The position numbers were made by a program, and so were the translations under genes. From contig JAHDBC010000003.1 in the NCBI GenBank assembly GCA_020630595.1, positions 1 to 57,422 of the forward strand: DNA of 57,422 nt. Reading direction: 5' to 3'. This DNA is from Planktomarina sp. (GTDB taxonomy: Bacteria > Pseudomonadota > Alphaproteobacteria > Rhodobacterales > Rhodobacteraceae). The notes beneath the pieces were generated by a model. That model ran no database searches. It saw nothing but the letters and a program-made list of their open reading frames with translations, and was not told where the DNA came from. Within the stretch, counting starts at the first letter, position 1. Each line of letters begins with the position of its first letter. This document shows positions 1 to 9,742 of the stretch, piece after piece.

Positions 1-1223
1 TCCTTCACAGGCAAATGCACCAGTGCGCTGAACAGGCCGACGCCGACGCCCACCCACCAAACCAACGTGTAATCGCCATAGATGTCGTACATCGTGCCGC
101 CCAGCCACACGCCCAGGAACGATCCCAATTGGTGGGAAAAGAACACGATACCGTAAAGCGTGCCCATGTAGCGCAGCCCGTAGATATGCGCGACAAGTCC
201 GGATGTCAGCGGGACGGTCGCCAACCACAATGACCCCATGGCGACGCTGAACAAGATCACGGATGCAGGGGTAATTGGGAACATGATGAACAGGGCGGCA
301 ACGATGGTGCGCCCAAAATAGATGCCCGCCAGCAGGTTCTTTTTCGAATACCGTTTCCCGGCCCATCCCGCCAACAATGTGCCAGCGATATTGGCCAACC
401 CGATCAGCGCAATTGAAAATGCCCCAAGCGCCGAGGTCGTGGTGATGCCGATATTGTAAAGCGCCCCACCGGGCATGATCGGCCCGCACAGTTCAGTGAC
501 AAACGCGGGAAAGTGGGCTGTAACGAATGCCAATTGATACCCACAGGAAAAGAACCCCAGAAAGATCAGTGTATAGCTTGGGTCGCGGAACGCCCGGGTG
601 ATGACCTGGCCGATGGATTCTTCCAATTCGGCCTTGGAAACAGGTTCGGCCTTCATCATCGGCAGCACCAAAAGCGACGCCATGACAATGCCCGCGAACA
701 CCAAGAACACCGATTGCCAGGGCATCAATGACAGCATGTATTCCGCAAACGGGGCACCAACGACCTGACCGGCCGATCCCGCCGCAGTTGCGATGGCAAG
801 GGCCATAGATCTGTTTTCATCCGACGCAGCGCGGCCCACCACGGCCAGGATGACACCGAACCCGGTGCCTGCAATGCCAAAGCCCACGAAGACTTCCAGC
901 CCTTGCATCCAGCCGGGGCCAAGTGTGCCGCCGGGCGGATACAGGATCGACGTCGCAACCAACCCCAAAGCATAGGTGACCGCCCCCAAAACAATCGCCT
1001 TTCGGTCCGACATGCGTTCCGCAATCGCCCCGAAAATCGGCTGACCAATGCCCCAAGCCAGATTTTGGATGGCAATCGCCATGGAAAAATCAGCACGCAG
1101 CCAGCCGAAATCTTCGGCGACCGGAATCTGAAAGACGCCGAATGATGCGCGGATCGCAAATGACAGCAGCATGATGATGCAGCCTGCGACAAGAACCGGG
1201 GTGATCAGGGGGGCTTTGGTCAT
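1..1223 (-). CDS. MFS transporter (3'-truncated by window edge)
   Basis: Membrane transporter of the major facilitator superfamily; the substrate cannot be told. The reading frame stays open from the ATG at 1223 to the left edge (407 codons visible). It begins MTKAPLITPVLVAGCIIM and shows repeated hydrophobic helices. The loop after TM2 (GAIAERMSDRKA) matches the MFS motif A, and a charged central loop near residues 200-220 separates the two six-helix halves. About 11-12 helices are present, so only a short C-terminus is missing. It resembles the oxalate/formate-antiporter-like MFS branch only in general layout. It stands 69 bp beyond the end of the CAP-domain gene on the same strand. Confidence 0.85.
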   Translation of the reverse strand, partial: MTKAPLITPVLVAGCIIMLLSFAIRASFGVFQIPVAEDFGWLRADFSMAIAIQNLAWGIGQPIFGAIAERMSDRKAIVLGAVTYALGLVATSILYPPGGTLGPGWMQGLEVFVGFGIAGTGFGVILAVVGRAASDENRSMALAIATAAGSAGQVVGAPFAEYMLSLMPWQSVFLVFAGIVMASLLVLPMMKAEPVSKAELEESIGQVITRAFRDPSYTLIFLGFFSCGYQLAFVTAHFPAFVTELCGPIMPGGALYNIGITTTSALGAFSIALIGLANIAGTLLAGWAGKRYSKKNLLAGIYFGRTIVAALFIMFPITPASVILFSVAMGSLWLATVPLTSGLVAHIYGLRYMGTLYGIVFFSHQLGSFLGVWLGGTMYDIYGDYTLVWWVGVGVGLFSALVHLPVK

Positions 1224-1292
1224 GGGGCGACGTTAACGCCTGTGCACGGACCGTCAATCGTGATGGTCCGTGCGTTTGGTATCAGGTGCGGT

Positions 1293-1778
1293 TTACAGCG
1301 GCCGCGCAAACATCAAAACCCATGTTTTGTTGCGGCCCGTGCCAGCAGACCCGAAGCCAAAATTGGTGACATTGGGGCTGATGTTGTTCGCCTGATGTCC
1401 CGGTGAATTGACCCAGCTTTGAAGCGCTTCTTCTTTCGTGGCATAATCAGCGGCAATGTTTTCAGCGACAGTCGACCAACGATACCCCGCAGCCGTGGCA
1501 CGTTGACCGGCCGTGGATCCGTTTGATCCGGTGTGACTGAAAAAGCCATTGTTCAGCATATCTTCGGCGTGGCGTTGGGCGGCGCGGTCCAGCTTGGATG
1601 ACCGGGTGACGGGGGCAACCCCGTTTTCCGCACGCACAGCATTGATCATCGATGCAAACGACGCGGTGTTTGCTGGCTGTGCTGCCGTACTGGCCGCACC
1701 GGAAGAATTTGAAGATGTGGTGGCGCCGCCGCAGGCCGCAAGGGCAAGCGTGGCAGCAAGAATAAATGCGCTTTTCAT
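1293..1778 (-). CDS. CAP/SCP-domain lipoprotein
   Basis: Secreted, lipid-anchored protein of the CAP (cysteine-rich secretory/PR-1) superfamily, 161 aa. The N-terminus is a lipoprotein signal with lipobox LAAC at about residue 16, followed by a Ser/Thr/Ala-rich linker to about residue 40. The CAP domain then fills the rest, with the conserved His in RHAEDM, Glu in VAENIA and the SPGHQANN motif that together line the CAP cavity. An AAGGA Shine-Dalgarno lies just before the ATG. The biochemical role of bacterial CAP proteins is poorly defined. The gene is divergent from zapE across 120 bp, which must hold both promoters. Confidence 0.88.
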   Translation of the reverse strand: MKSAFILAATLALAACGGATTSSNSSGAASTAAQPANTASFASMINAVRAENGVAPVTRSSKLDRAAQRHAEDMLNNGFFSHTGSNGSTAGQRATAAGYRWSTVAENIAADYATKEEALQSWVNSPGHQANNISPNVTNFGFGSAGTGRNKTWVLMFARPL

Positions 1779-1898
1779 ATGGTGTTCCTTCTTCGTGATA
1801 CATGGCTAGCGTTTCAGGATGCACATAGGCAAGCGAATGATGCCCTTGTGGGGCCTTGGGTCCTACACTTTCTGTTTGTCTGCAATTAGGACAGCATC

Positions 1899-2951
1899 AT
1901 GATGGTATTGGCAGAATATGAAACAAGGCTGGCGCACGGCGTGCTTGACCCCGACCCGGCGCAGCGTCTGGCGATCGAACAGCTGGACCGGGTCGCGGTG
2001 GATATTGCCCAGCCCGTGAAACGCCGCTGGTTTTCAAAGCCGGCCCCTGCGCCAAAGGGTCTGTATCTTTGGGGTGGGGTCGGACGTGGAAAATCCATGC
2101 TGATGGATATGTTTGCCGCCCATGTCCCCGGCACCCGCCGCGTCCATTTTCACGCTTTTATGCAGGATGTCCACGCAGGCATGGCGCATGCACGCAAGCA
2201 AGGTGTGGATGATGCGATTGTCCCGGTGGCCGATGATCTGGCACAGGGTCTGGCGTGCCTTGCATTCGATGAAATGCAGATCACGGACATAACGGATGCG
2301 ATGATTGTCGGGCGGTTGTTCGAACAACTGTTCGCGCGGGGGGTGGTGATCGTTGCGACGTCGAACCGACATCCGGATGATCTGTACAAAGACGGGCTGA
2401 ACCGGGCGCTGTTTCTGCCGTTCATTGCCCTGTTGAAAGATCGCATGGTGGTGCATGAATTGGCATCTGATCGCGATTACCGACAGGATCGATTGGGCGG
2501 CGGTCAGGTCTATTTCACCCCGATCACACCGGCCCACGACGCACAGGTGGATGCGTTATGGCTGGATTTGGCAGGGGGTGAGGGCGAACCCCTTGATTTG
2601 CACATCAAGGGTCGGACGGTGATCGTTCCTGCGTTTCGCAATGCGGTAGGCATGGCCACATTTGAAGATCTGTGTGGTGCGCCGCTGGGGGCTGCGGATT
2701 ATCTGGCGCTGGCGGATGCGGTTCGGGTGCTGATTTTGCGGGATGTGCCCATCATGGGGCCGGCAAACAACAATGAAGCGAAGCGTTTCGTGACCCTGAT
2801 CGACACACTTTACGAAGCACATGTGCGGTTGATCATGACCGCCGCCGCGCCACCCGAAGCATTATATCCCAACGGACGCGGCAGTTTTGAATTTGAACGC
2901 ACGGCGTCCCGTTTGCGCGAAATGCAATCGGCTGCGTGGGCCGGGACCTGA
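1899..2951 (+). CDS. zapE: Cell division protein ZapE (AFG1-like ATPase)
   Basis: AFG1/LACE1-family P-loop ATPase; in E. coli ZapE associates with the Z-ring under stress, while the mitochondrial homologue works in protein quality control. The 350-aa product has Walker A GGVGRGKSMLMD near residues 57-68 and Walker B LACLAFDEMQ near 120-130. A sensor-type ATSNRHP stretch lies near 153-159. Length fits the family. The ORF begins ATGATG, so the start could be either codon; an AGGA lies about 8 bp upstream. The gene ends 6 bp from the convergent LysM gene. Confidence 0.93.
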   Translation: MMVLAEYETRLAHGVLDPDPAQRLAIEQLDRVAVDIAQPVKRRWFSKPAPAPKGLYLWGGVGRGKSMLMDMFAAHVPGTRRVHFHAFMQDVHAGMAHARKQGVDDAIVPVADDLAQGLACLAFDEMQITDITDAMIVGRLFEQLFARGVVIVATSNRHPDDLYKDGLNRALFLPFIALLKDRMVVHELASDRDYRQDRLGGGQVYFTPITPAHDAQVDALWLDLAGGEGEPLDLHIKGRTVIVPAFRNAVGMATFEDLCGAPLGAADYLALADAVRVLILRDVPIMGPANNNEAKRFVTLIDTLYEAHVRLIMTAAAPPEALYPNGRGSFEFERTASRLREMQSAAWAGT

Positions 2952-2957
2952 TCAGCC

Positions 2958-4541
2958 TTATTGCGGTAATGCAGGAATGCGCAGGGTCTGGCCGGGGCTG
3001 ATCTGTTCAGGCTGGGCCAACAAATCCTTGTTGGCTTCGTAGATGTAAATGAATGCATCCCGATCACCATAATACTGGATTGCAAGGCGGGCCAAAGTAT
3101 CGCCAGCCCGCACGGTGTGGTTTGCCAGCAGTGGAAGTGCGGATACCTGTTCCGTCGTGACAGGGGCCGCGGGCTGCGGTGCATCCAGAATGCCGGGTGT
3201 GACCCGAATTGGCGCGCGCACGCGCGGTGCAGCAGGTGCCGCCGCCGGTTGCGCCTGTGGTTGGGGCGCGGCGGTTGGTTGTGGTGTGGCCGTCGTATTC
3301 ACAATGCCAGACAGCGATCCAACGGCCGACGGTCGCAGCACGCCATCTGCCCCCATTGCCGTCGCAGTCAGCAACAATGACCCCTGTCCCCCGGCAGGCG
3401 CGAAAATCGCAACTTCGGTTGGGGCATCTTGGGTGGCTTGGGGCAGCGGTGCGGCGGATGTATCAATCGATACAGACGCCACGGCAGGCTGATCCAGCCC
3501 AACAATCGTGGGCGCACGGGACCGGGTTGGTGTTGCGTCAAACGTGGGGGATTGATCCAGCACCAGCGAAGTGGTCGGGGCCACAAAATTGCTGATGTCA
3601 GCAGATACTTGTGGCGCCAGTGATGCCACTTCGATCGTCACATCATCCAGCGGCGCAACCAATTCGGGTGCGACAGTCGCCGTTTCGGCAACGGGTTCGG
3701 CGGTGACCGTTGGCTGGGCCGGTTCGGCCACCTCAGCCAATGCGGTTTCGGTTGTATCTGCCGGTTCGGTTTGCACAGGGTTCAAATCAGCCGCCCCAAG
3801 GCGCAGCGGGGCTGCGGGAACCGGGGTCTGTGGTGCGTCGACTTCGACTTCGGCGATTGTGGTGTCTGTCACGGGGGATGGCGTTTGCACACCGTCAGTC
3901 GATGCGATTGCATCCGTGGTTTCATCTGTTGCCTGAACACTTTGCGCGGCGGCTGCCAGCGCAGCTTCGGCGGCGGCAATCAGGGCGTTTGTTTCTTCGT
4001 TCGCGGCAGTCAGGTCGGGTGTTGCAATCTCAAAACCTGCGGTGACATCCGTGGTTTCGGATTGCGGCAATTCGAACGATTGTTGCGGGGCAAGGGCGGC
4101 AACGGAATCGAACCCTTCGGAGGGCATCAAGGGTGTTTCAACTTCGACTTCGGCAAAGGTCGGCGTCGCCGGTTCGGTTGGGGTGACAGGTTCAACCGGC
4201 AAACTTTCTGGTGCTGCAACCGCGACGTCGGGCGTTGCTGGATCCGGGGTGTCCATTGCGGCTGTTTCCGTGGCAGGCAGCGCAGTTTCAGCGGCGTCCG
4301 GTTCTGTGGCGGTCACATCAGCCACATCGACCGCAGGCGTTTGCGGTTCTGCCGGGGTGTCTTGCGCAGGGGTTTCTGCGATGACGGATTCGCGGGGCGC
4401 GCCAGCGGTGGCAGGGGCAGTGGGCCGGGCGTTGGTCGTTTCCACTGTTTCCACACCGCCCAGAATAAAGAATGACCCAATTCCAAGAACCAAAAGGCCA
4501 ATCACGATGATCAGTGGGCGATGCACGATATGTTTCCCCAT
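2958..4541 (-). CDS. LysM-domain membrane-anchored envelope protein
   Basis: Predicted single-pass inner-membrane protein with a periplasmic C-terminal LysM domain, likely binding peptidoglycan glycans. The 527-aa product starts MGKHIVHRPL; residues 9-29 form one hydrophobic segment. A TTG 42 bp upstream keeps the frame open but would add a poor leader, so the ATG is preferred. About 400 residues of low-complexity Ala/Pro/Thr/Glu/Val sequence follow, then a LysM domain over the last 50 residues (VRAGDTLARLAIQYYGD, ending GQTLRIPALPQ). Such proteins are common in Rhodobacteraceae as LysM peptidoglycan-binding domain proteins. The exact role is unknown. Confidence 0.85.
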   Translation of the reverse strand: MGKHIVHRPLIIVIGLLVLGIGSFFILGGVETVETTNARPTAPATAGAPRESVIAETPAQDTPAEPQTPAVDVADVTATEPDAAETALPATETAAMDTPDPATPDVAVAAPESLPVEPVTPTEPATPTFAEVEVETPLMPSEGFDSVAALAPQQSFELPQSETTDVTAGFEIATPDLTAANEETNALIAAAEAALAAAAQSVQATDETTDAIASTDGVQTPSPVTDTTIAEVEVDAPQTPVPAAPLRLGAADLNPVQTEPADTTETALAEVAEPAQPTVTAEPVAETATVAPELVAPLDDVTIEVASLAPQVSADISNFVAPTTSLVLDQSPTFDATPTRSRAPTIVGLDQPAVASVSIDTSAAPLPQATQDAPTEVAIFAPAGGQGSLLLTATAMGADGVLRPSAVGSLSGIVNTTATPQPTAAPQPQAQPAAAPAAPRVRAPIRVTPGILDAPQPAAPVTTEQVSALPLLANHTVRAGDTLARLAIQYYGDRDAFIYIYEANKDLLAQPEQISPGQTLRIPALPQ

Positions 4542-4676
4542 GTGTTGGACAGAAGCAAAGGCCGATGCAGCAGGCGCACGCAATCCGTCCGGTGTTGCGC
4601 AGACCCGTTCACTAACCCAAAAACGCAGGCAAAAGTCAATCTGACTGGGACGAACAGACTGTCACAGTTTCGGAAA

Positions 4677-5951
4677 TTATGCGCCGTTTTCCCGCAAAAT
4701 ATGCCCGGCAAGATACAGCGAGCCACAAATCACGATCCGGGCGTTGGGCTGCAGTGCTGCAGACGCGGCAAGCGCGGCATGCACATCGTCACATTCCGTG
4801 GCGGTCAATCCCACCTGCGTGGCCGCCACCGCAATGTCCGCAGCCGGAACGGCGTTGGGTTCGCCGGGAATGCCAATGGCGAACAGGTGATCGCCCTGCG
4901 TTGCCATGGGGGCCAGAAAACCCGCCACATCTTTGGTGTTGATCATGCCGCAAATCAGGTGCGTTGGTGCATCTGGCAAATCTGCCAACGTGGCCGCCAG
5001 TGCAGCCCCTGCTGCCGGGTTGTGCCCACCATCCAGCCACACTTCTGGCGCTGACAGTCGATCGATCAATGGGCCATCTGTCAGCCGCTGCATCCGTGCA
5101 GGCCAGCTTGCCGCTGTCATTGCGGCCTCGTATGCCGCGTCATCCAATCCCAGTTGGCGCAAAACCGTCAGCGCGGTGCCTGCGTTCTGAATCTGGTGTG
5201 GTCCGCGCAAGACAGGCAGGGGCAGATCCAACAGGCCATGGTCATCCTGATAGACCAACCGCCCCCGTTCAGTGGTGACATGCCAGTGCTGACCGTGGGC
5301 CAGAAGCGGGGCAGCCAGCCCCATCGCCCTGCGTTCGATCACGTCAAGGGCTGCGTCTTGCTGCGGGGCAACGACACAGGGCGCGCCTTTTTTGATGATC
5401 CCTGCTTTTTCACCGGCGATGGCTTCGATGGTGTCGCCCAGAAACTGCTGGTGATCCAGATCAACCGGGGTAATCACCGTCACAGCCGGATGGGCCACGA
5501 CATTTGTGGCATCCAGCCGACCGCCCAACCCCACTTCCAGCAGCAGATAGTCGGCCGGCGTTTCGGCGAAGGCAAGAATGGCCGCACAGGTGGTGATTTC
5601 GAAATAGGTGATCGCTTCGCCACCATTGGCGTCATAGCAACGATCCAGCAAATCTGTCAGCGCATCTTCGGTGATCAATGTGCCGGCCAACCGGATGCGT
5701 TCGTGGAACCGCGCCAAATGGGGCGAGGTATAGGCGTGCACAGTTTTCCCGGCCCCTTCCAACCCTGCGCGGATCATGGCCTGCGTTGACCCCTTGCCGT
5801 TGGTGCCTGCGATATGGATCACAGGGGGCAGGCGATCCTGCGGATTGCCAAGCGCATCCAACAGCCGCCAGACCCGGTCCAGGGTCAGGTCGATCACCTT
5901 TGGGTGCAAGGCCATCATACGGTCAAGAACAGCGTCGGATGTTTGGGTCAT
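4677..5951 (-). CDS. folC: Bifunctional dihydrofolate/folylpolyglutamate synthase
   Basis: Cytoplasmic ATP-dependent ligase that adds glutamate to dihydropteroate and extends the polyglutamate tail of folates. The 424-aa product carries the Mur-ligase-type P-loop HIAGTNGKGST near residues 46-56 and the family block LEVGLGGRLDATN near 139-151. A C-terminal substrate-binding domain contains LDGGHNPAA. Length is typical. It lies downstream of accD on the same strand with a 55-bp gap. The accD-folC pairing is widespread in proteobacteria, and another folate gene, folK, lies elsewhere in this window. Confidence 0.95.
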   Translation of the reverse strand: MTQTSDAVLDRMMALHPKVIDLTLDRVWRLLDALGNPQDRLPPVIHIAGTNGKGSTQAMIRAGLEGAGKTVHAYTSPHLARFHERIRLAGTLITEDALTDLLDRCYDANGGEAITYFEITTCAAILAFAETPADYLLLEVGLGGRLDATNVVAHPAVTVITPVDLDHQQFLGDTIEAIAGEKAGIIKKGAPCVVAPQQDAALDVIERRAMGLAAPLLAHGQHWHVTTERGRLVYQDDHGLLDLPLPVLRGPHQIQNAGTALTVLRQLGLDDAAYEAAMTAASWPARMQRLTDGPLIDRLSAPEVWLDGGHNPAAGAALAATLADLPDAPTHLICGMINTKDVAGFLAPMATQGDHLFAIGIPGEPNAVPAADIAVAATQVGLTATECDDVHAALAASAALQPNARIVICGSLYLAGHILRENGA

Positions 5952-6006
5952 GTGGGGGCGGCCTAAAGGGGATTGGGGGCGCAGGGTGGGCAGAACCCAC
6001 CCGAAA

Positions 6007-6939
6007 TCATGTCTTTGGATCGGGCGTTTCTGCCGGGGCGTCTGGTTCGACTGCTGCGCTTGGTTCGGGCAGATCGCCCATGACCGGCGGCGTTTCCCCC
6101 ATCAGCATACGCACGATTGAAATCAGTTCATCGCGCATTTGACCCCGGTGGGTGACGCGGTCCAACATCCCATGGTCCAACAGATATTCGGCGCGCTGGA
6201 ACCCTTCGGGCAGTTTTTCCCGGATGGTCTGTTCGATCACCCGTGGCCCGGCAAAGCAGATCAGCGCATTGGGTTCAGAAATATGCACGTCCCCCAGCAT
6301 CGCATAAGACGCCGTGACCCCGCCCGTGGTGGGGTGCGTCAGAACGACGATATAAGGCAACCCGGCTTCTTTCAGCATTTGAACGGCAACGGTCGTGCGC
6401 GGCATTTGCATCAGGGACAGGATCCCTTCTTGCATGCGCGCACCGCCTGCGGCTGAAAACAGGATCAAGGGGCGTTTCAGGTGCACCGCCCGTTCGGCGG
6501 CTGCGATGATCGCATTGCCCACATACATGCCCATGGACCCGGCCATGAAGCTGAAGTCCTGGCAGGCCGCAACAACAGGCGTGCGCCCGATTTCGCCTTC
6601 GCCGACCAGCATGGCTTCGGCTTCTTCGGTGGCTTTTTGCGCGGCCTTCAGCCGGTCAGGGTATTTCTTTTGATCTTTGAAGTGCAGCGGGTCTGAAATG
6701 GGTGCAGGCACCGGCACATCGACATAAATCCCGCCATCAAACAGGGCAGCAAACCGGGCCCGTGGCGAAATCGCCATGTGGTGATCACAGTGGGTACAGA
6801 CATTCAGGTTTTCGGACAGTTCGCGGTGAAACAGCATGGTTCCGCATTCGTCGCATTTCGTCCACAAATTTTCCGGCACTTCGCGGCGGGAAAACAGTGA
6901 ATTGATGGTCGGGCGAACGTAGTTGCTGATCCAGTTCAC
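6007..6939 (-). CDS. accD: Acetyl-CoA carboxylase carboxyltransferase subunit beta
   Basis: Beta subunit of the carboxyltransferase that moves CO2 from carboxybiotin to acetyl-CoA, the first committed step of fatty-acid synthesis. The 310-aa protein has an N-terminal four-cysteine zinc ribbon (Cys29, 32, 48, 51). A crotonase-fold carboxyltransferase domain follows, with SAAGGARMQEG and TTGGVTASYAMLGD. The start codon is GTG (6937-6939), supported by an AAAGGA ribosome site. The C-terminus ends in an acidic/proline-rich tail. accA is not in the window. It probably shares a transcript with folC. Confidence 0.97.
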   Translation of the reverse strand: MNWISNYVRPTINSLFSRREVPENLWTKCDECGTMLFHRELSENLNVCTHCDHHMAISPRARFAALFDGGIYVDVPVPAPISDPLHFKDQKKYPDRLKAAQKATEEAEAMLVGEGEIGRTPVVAACQDFSFMAGSMGMYVGNAIIAAAERAVHLKRPLILFSAAGGARMQEGILSLMQMPRTTVAVQMLKEAGLPYIVVLTHPTTGGVTASYAMLGDVHISEPNALICFAGPRVIEQTIREKLPEGFQRAEYLLDHGMLDRVTHRGQMRDELISIVRMLMGETPPVMGDLPEPSAAVEPDAPAETPDPKT

Positions 6940-6998
6940 GGCGGCGGGTCCTTTGGTTGTTCCGACGTGACGTAATCTGCCCCGATGGGGATTGCAAC

Positions 6999-7868
6999 TT
7001 AGACCTTCAAACGCAGGCGTATCCCCAGATACAACAACCCCATGCTGACGGCGTCCAAGGGCAGGCGGGCCATGATGGCTTCGGTGTCTGTGATCGAAAA
7101 ACTGTAATGAAACAGCGACAGCCCTGACAGATAGTCAGGCGCCCCAATCAAGACCATTGCTGTAAAATTATTCGCAAAATGCAGCGCGATGGCAGGGCCC
7201 AATGTGCCCGTCCGCGCTGTCAGATCGGCTGTCAGAATTCCGAACAGAATGGCCCATGCCACGATCCATGGGGCAGCGTCGCCCATCGTGGCAACATCGT
7301 AATGCGCCAAACCAAACAGGATCGATGGAATCAAGATCCACAAAAAGGGCGGCAAATCCATCGCGGCCAGCTGGCTTTGCAGATAACCACGAAAGACCAG
7401 TTCTTCGGCGCTGACCTGGATCAGCAACAGGACCACGGACAGGGGCAGCAAAACGGCCCAAACCACCGGTGGAAGGCTGAGTGCGACATCTTCGGTGGCA
7501 AACAGGAACACCAAAAGAACCACCATAATGGGCGCCAGCCCCAGCAGCGCATTTAGAAAGCCGCCCAACGTGCGCCGATATCCCCCCAAAAGATCACGCA
7601 AGCCCCGGCGATGTATGGATCCCGCGGCCAGTGCACCGCCCAGCATCCCGACAAAACTGCCCAGCAAAAGATAGACCTGTGATGGTTTGTCGGCATCGAA
7701 TGCGTCTGCCACCCAATCTGAACCAAAAAGCTGTGCTGCACCGCCAAAATAGGCCAGCGTAAAGGCCATATAGACCGCAAGCCCCAGCCCGCCCCCCGCC
7801 GCCAAGCGCCAGACTTCGGGGTAAACGCGCCCGGGGGTGACCAGATGTTCGTGGGGTTCGTAGCTCAT
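6999..7868 (-). CDS. CPBP-family intramembrane glutamic protease
   Basis: Polytopic membrane protein of the CPBP (CAAX protease/bacteriocin-processing, Abi) family, about 289 aa. The three family motifs are visible in order: EELVFRGYLQSQL with the paired glutamates, SILFGLAHYD with the FxxxH histidine, and HFANNF. Around seven to eight hydrophobic helices surround them. The start is uncertain: ATG 7868 (MSYEPHEH) is chosen, but ATG 7880 and a TTG at 7904 are also in frame, and none has a strong Shine-Dalgarno. The substrate is unknown. It is divergent from ilvD. Confidence 0.85.
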   Translation of the reverse strand: MSYEPHEHLVTPGRVYPEVWRLAAGGGLGLAVYMAFTLAYFGGAAQLFGSDWVADAFDADKPSQVYLLLGSFVGMLGGALAAGSIHRRGLRDLLGGYRRTLGGFLNALLGLAPIMVVLLVFLFATEDVALSLPPVVWAVLLPLSVVLLLIQVSAEELVFRGYLQSQLAAMDLPPFLWILIPSILFGLAHYDVATMGDAAPWIVAWAILFGILTADLTARTGTLGPAIALHFANNFTAMVLIGAPDYLSGLSLFHYSFSITDTEAIMARLPLDAVSMGLLYLGIRLRLKV

Positions 7869-7975
7869 GCCAGTGGACATAGGGCGTGCGGGACACCCCA
7901 ACAAGCATCAGTTGACCCTTGTCGCGCTGCATAGGCCCGTCTAAACCACCCCAAAGCCGGAGGGAGAGACCAACC

Positions 7976-9742
7976 ATGACCAAACAGCGCCAGTTCGACA
8001 AATCAAATTTGCCCAGCCGCCATGTATCGGTTGGCCCGGCCCGCGCCCCGCACCGGTCATACTATTACGCCATGGGGATGAGCGCTGAAGAAATCGCCCA
8101 GCCGTTCATTGGTGTTGCCACTTGCTGGAACGAAGCGGCGCCCTGCAATATCTCCCTTAACCGTCAGGCACAGGCCGTTAAATTGGGTGTGAAAGCGGGC
8201 GCTGGAACGCCGCGCGAATTCACAACGATCACTGTGACCGATGGCATTGCCATGGGCCACGAAGGGATGCGGTCGTCGTTGGCATCCCGCGAAGCGATTG
8301 CGGACACAGTTGAACTGACCATGCGTGGGCATTGTTATGACGCGATTGTGGGTCTGGCCGGGTGCGACAAATCATTGCCGGGGATGATGATGGCCATGGT
8401 GCGGCTGAACACGCCATCGGTCTTTATCTATGGTGGTTCGATCCTTCCGGGCCGTGCCCCTGTGGGGGCCAAAGTGCCCGAAGACTTCGCCAACCGCGAC
8501 CTGACCGTGCAAGACATGTTCGAAGCTGTGGGTCGCCAACAAAACGGATCCATGACCGAAGCGGAACTGGAAATTCTGGAACGTGTGGCGTGCCCATCGG
8601 CCGGGGCCTGCGGGGGGCAATTCACGGCCAACACGATGGCCTGCGTATCCGAAGCCATTGGTCTTGCCTTGCCCAATTCATCGGGCGCACCGGCCCCGTT
8701 TGAAAGCCGGGACCAATACGCCAAAGCATCCGGCGAAGCGGTGATGAACCTGTTGGAAAAAGGCATTCGTGCCCGCGACATCGTCACGCGCAAATCGCTG
8801 GAAAACGCGGCGCGGGTTGTGGCCTGTACCGGGGGGTCCACGAATGCTGGCCTGCACATGCCAGCCATCGCCCATGAAGCCGGGATTGAATTCTTTCTCG
8901 ATGATGTTTGCGAAATTTTCCGCGACACCCCCTATTTCGTCGACCTGAAACCGGGTGGTCAGTATGTGGCCAAAGACCTGTACGAAGCGGGTGGTGTGCC
9001 GGTGGTCATGAAAGAACTGCGCAAAGCTGGTTTGATCCACGAAGATTGTATCACCGCCACAGGGCGCGAAATGGGCGAAGAACTGGACCGTATCGAACGC
9101 GAAGCCGATGGCCGCGTGATTTACCCAATCGAAAACCCATTGACCAAAACCGGCGGCGTCGTGGGGCTGAAGGGCAATCTGGCCCCAGAAGGCGCCATTG
9201 TGAAGGTGGCCGGGATCGACAGCCAACACCAGATCTTTACCGGCCCTGCCCGTGTCTTTGAATGCGAAGAAGACGCATTCGAAGCGGTGAAGCAACGCGA
9301 ATACGAAGAAGGCGAAGTGATCGTCATTCGTAACGAAGGACCAGCCGGTGGTCCGGGGATGCGTGAAATGCTGGCGACCACCGCTGCGTTGTCTGGCCAA
9401 GGCATGGGGAAAAAAGTTGCGCTGATAACGGATGGGCGTTTTTCGGGCGCAACCCGTGGGTTCTGTGTGGGCCATGTCGGCCCGGAATCGTACCACGGCG
9501 GGCCCATTGCGTTGCTGAAAAATGGCGATGTGATCACCATCAACGCGATCGAAGGGTCGTTGTCGGTTGCACTGTCTGATGACGAATTGGCAGAACGCAA
9601 GGCAAACTGGGCCGGACCAAAAGAAACGATCTATGCTTCGGGTGCGCTGTGGAAATATGCCCAGCTGGTGGGTGAAACCTACAAAGGTGCAGTGACCCAC
9701 CCCGGCGGGGCGGCGGAAAAGCACGTATATGTCGATCTTTAA
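7976..9742 (+). CDS. ilvD: Dihydroxy-acid dehydratase
   Basis: Iron-sulfur dehydratase converting 2,3-dihydroxy-3-methyl acids to 2-keto acids in valine, leucine and isoleucine synthesis. The 588-aa product shows cluster-associated cysteines in [17 protein letters not shown] and [13 protein letters not shown], and the C-terminal [15 protein letters not shown] block with the catalytic-serine region. The ATG at 7976 is chosen because AGGGAGAG lies 8 bp upstream; an in-frame extension back to 7919 has no such site. The next ORF starts inside its last codons, so the two are probably co-transcribed. Confidence 0.97.
   Translation: MTKQRQFDKSNLPSRHVSVGPARAPHRSYYYAMGMSAEEIAQPFIGVATCWNEAAPCNISLNRQAQAVKLGVKAGAGTPREFTTITVTDGIAMGHEGMRSSLASREAIADTVELTMRGHCYDAIVGLAGCDKSLPGMMMAMVRLNTPSVFIYGGSILPGRAPVGAKVPEDFANRDLTVQDMFEAVGRQQNGSMTEAELEILERVACPSAGACGGQFTANTMACVSEAIGLALPNSSGAPAPFESRDQYAKASGEAVMNLLEKGIRARDIVTRKSLENAARVVACTGGSTNAGLHMPAIAHEAGIEFFLDDVCEIFRDTPYFVDLKPGGQYVAKDLYEAGGVPVVMKELRKAGLIHEDCITATGREMGEELDRIEREADGRVIYPIENPLTKTGGVVGLKGNLAPEGAIVKVAGIDSQHQIFTGPARVFECEEDAFEAVKQREYEEGEVIVIRNEGPAGGPGMREMLATTAALSGQGMGKKVALITDGRFSGATRGFCVGHVGPESYHGGPIALLKNGDVITINAIEGSLSVALSDDELAERKANWAGPKETIYASGALWKYAQLVGETYKGAVTHPGGAAEKHVYVDL

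Noticed and set aside
3115..4644. Long plus-strand ORFs rich in Ser/Val/Gly opposite the LysM gene
   Set aside because: They mirror the low-complexity Ala/Pro/Thr/Glu linker; composition explains the open frames.
5984..6002. Hairpin GGGTGGG/CCCACCC between accD and folC as a terminator or attenuator
   Set aside because: A 7-bp stem without a T-run on the minus strand; not enough for termination, though a weak processing site cannot be excluded.
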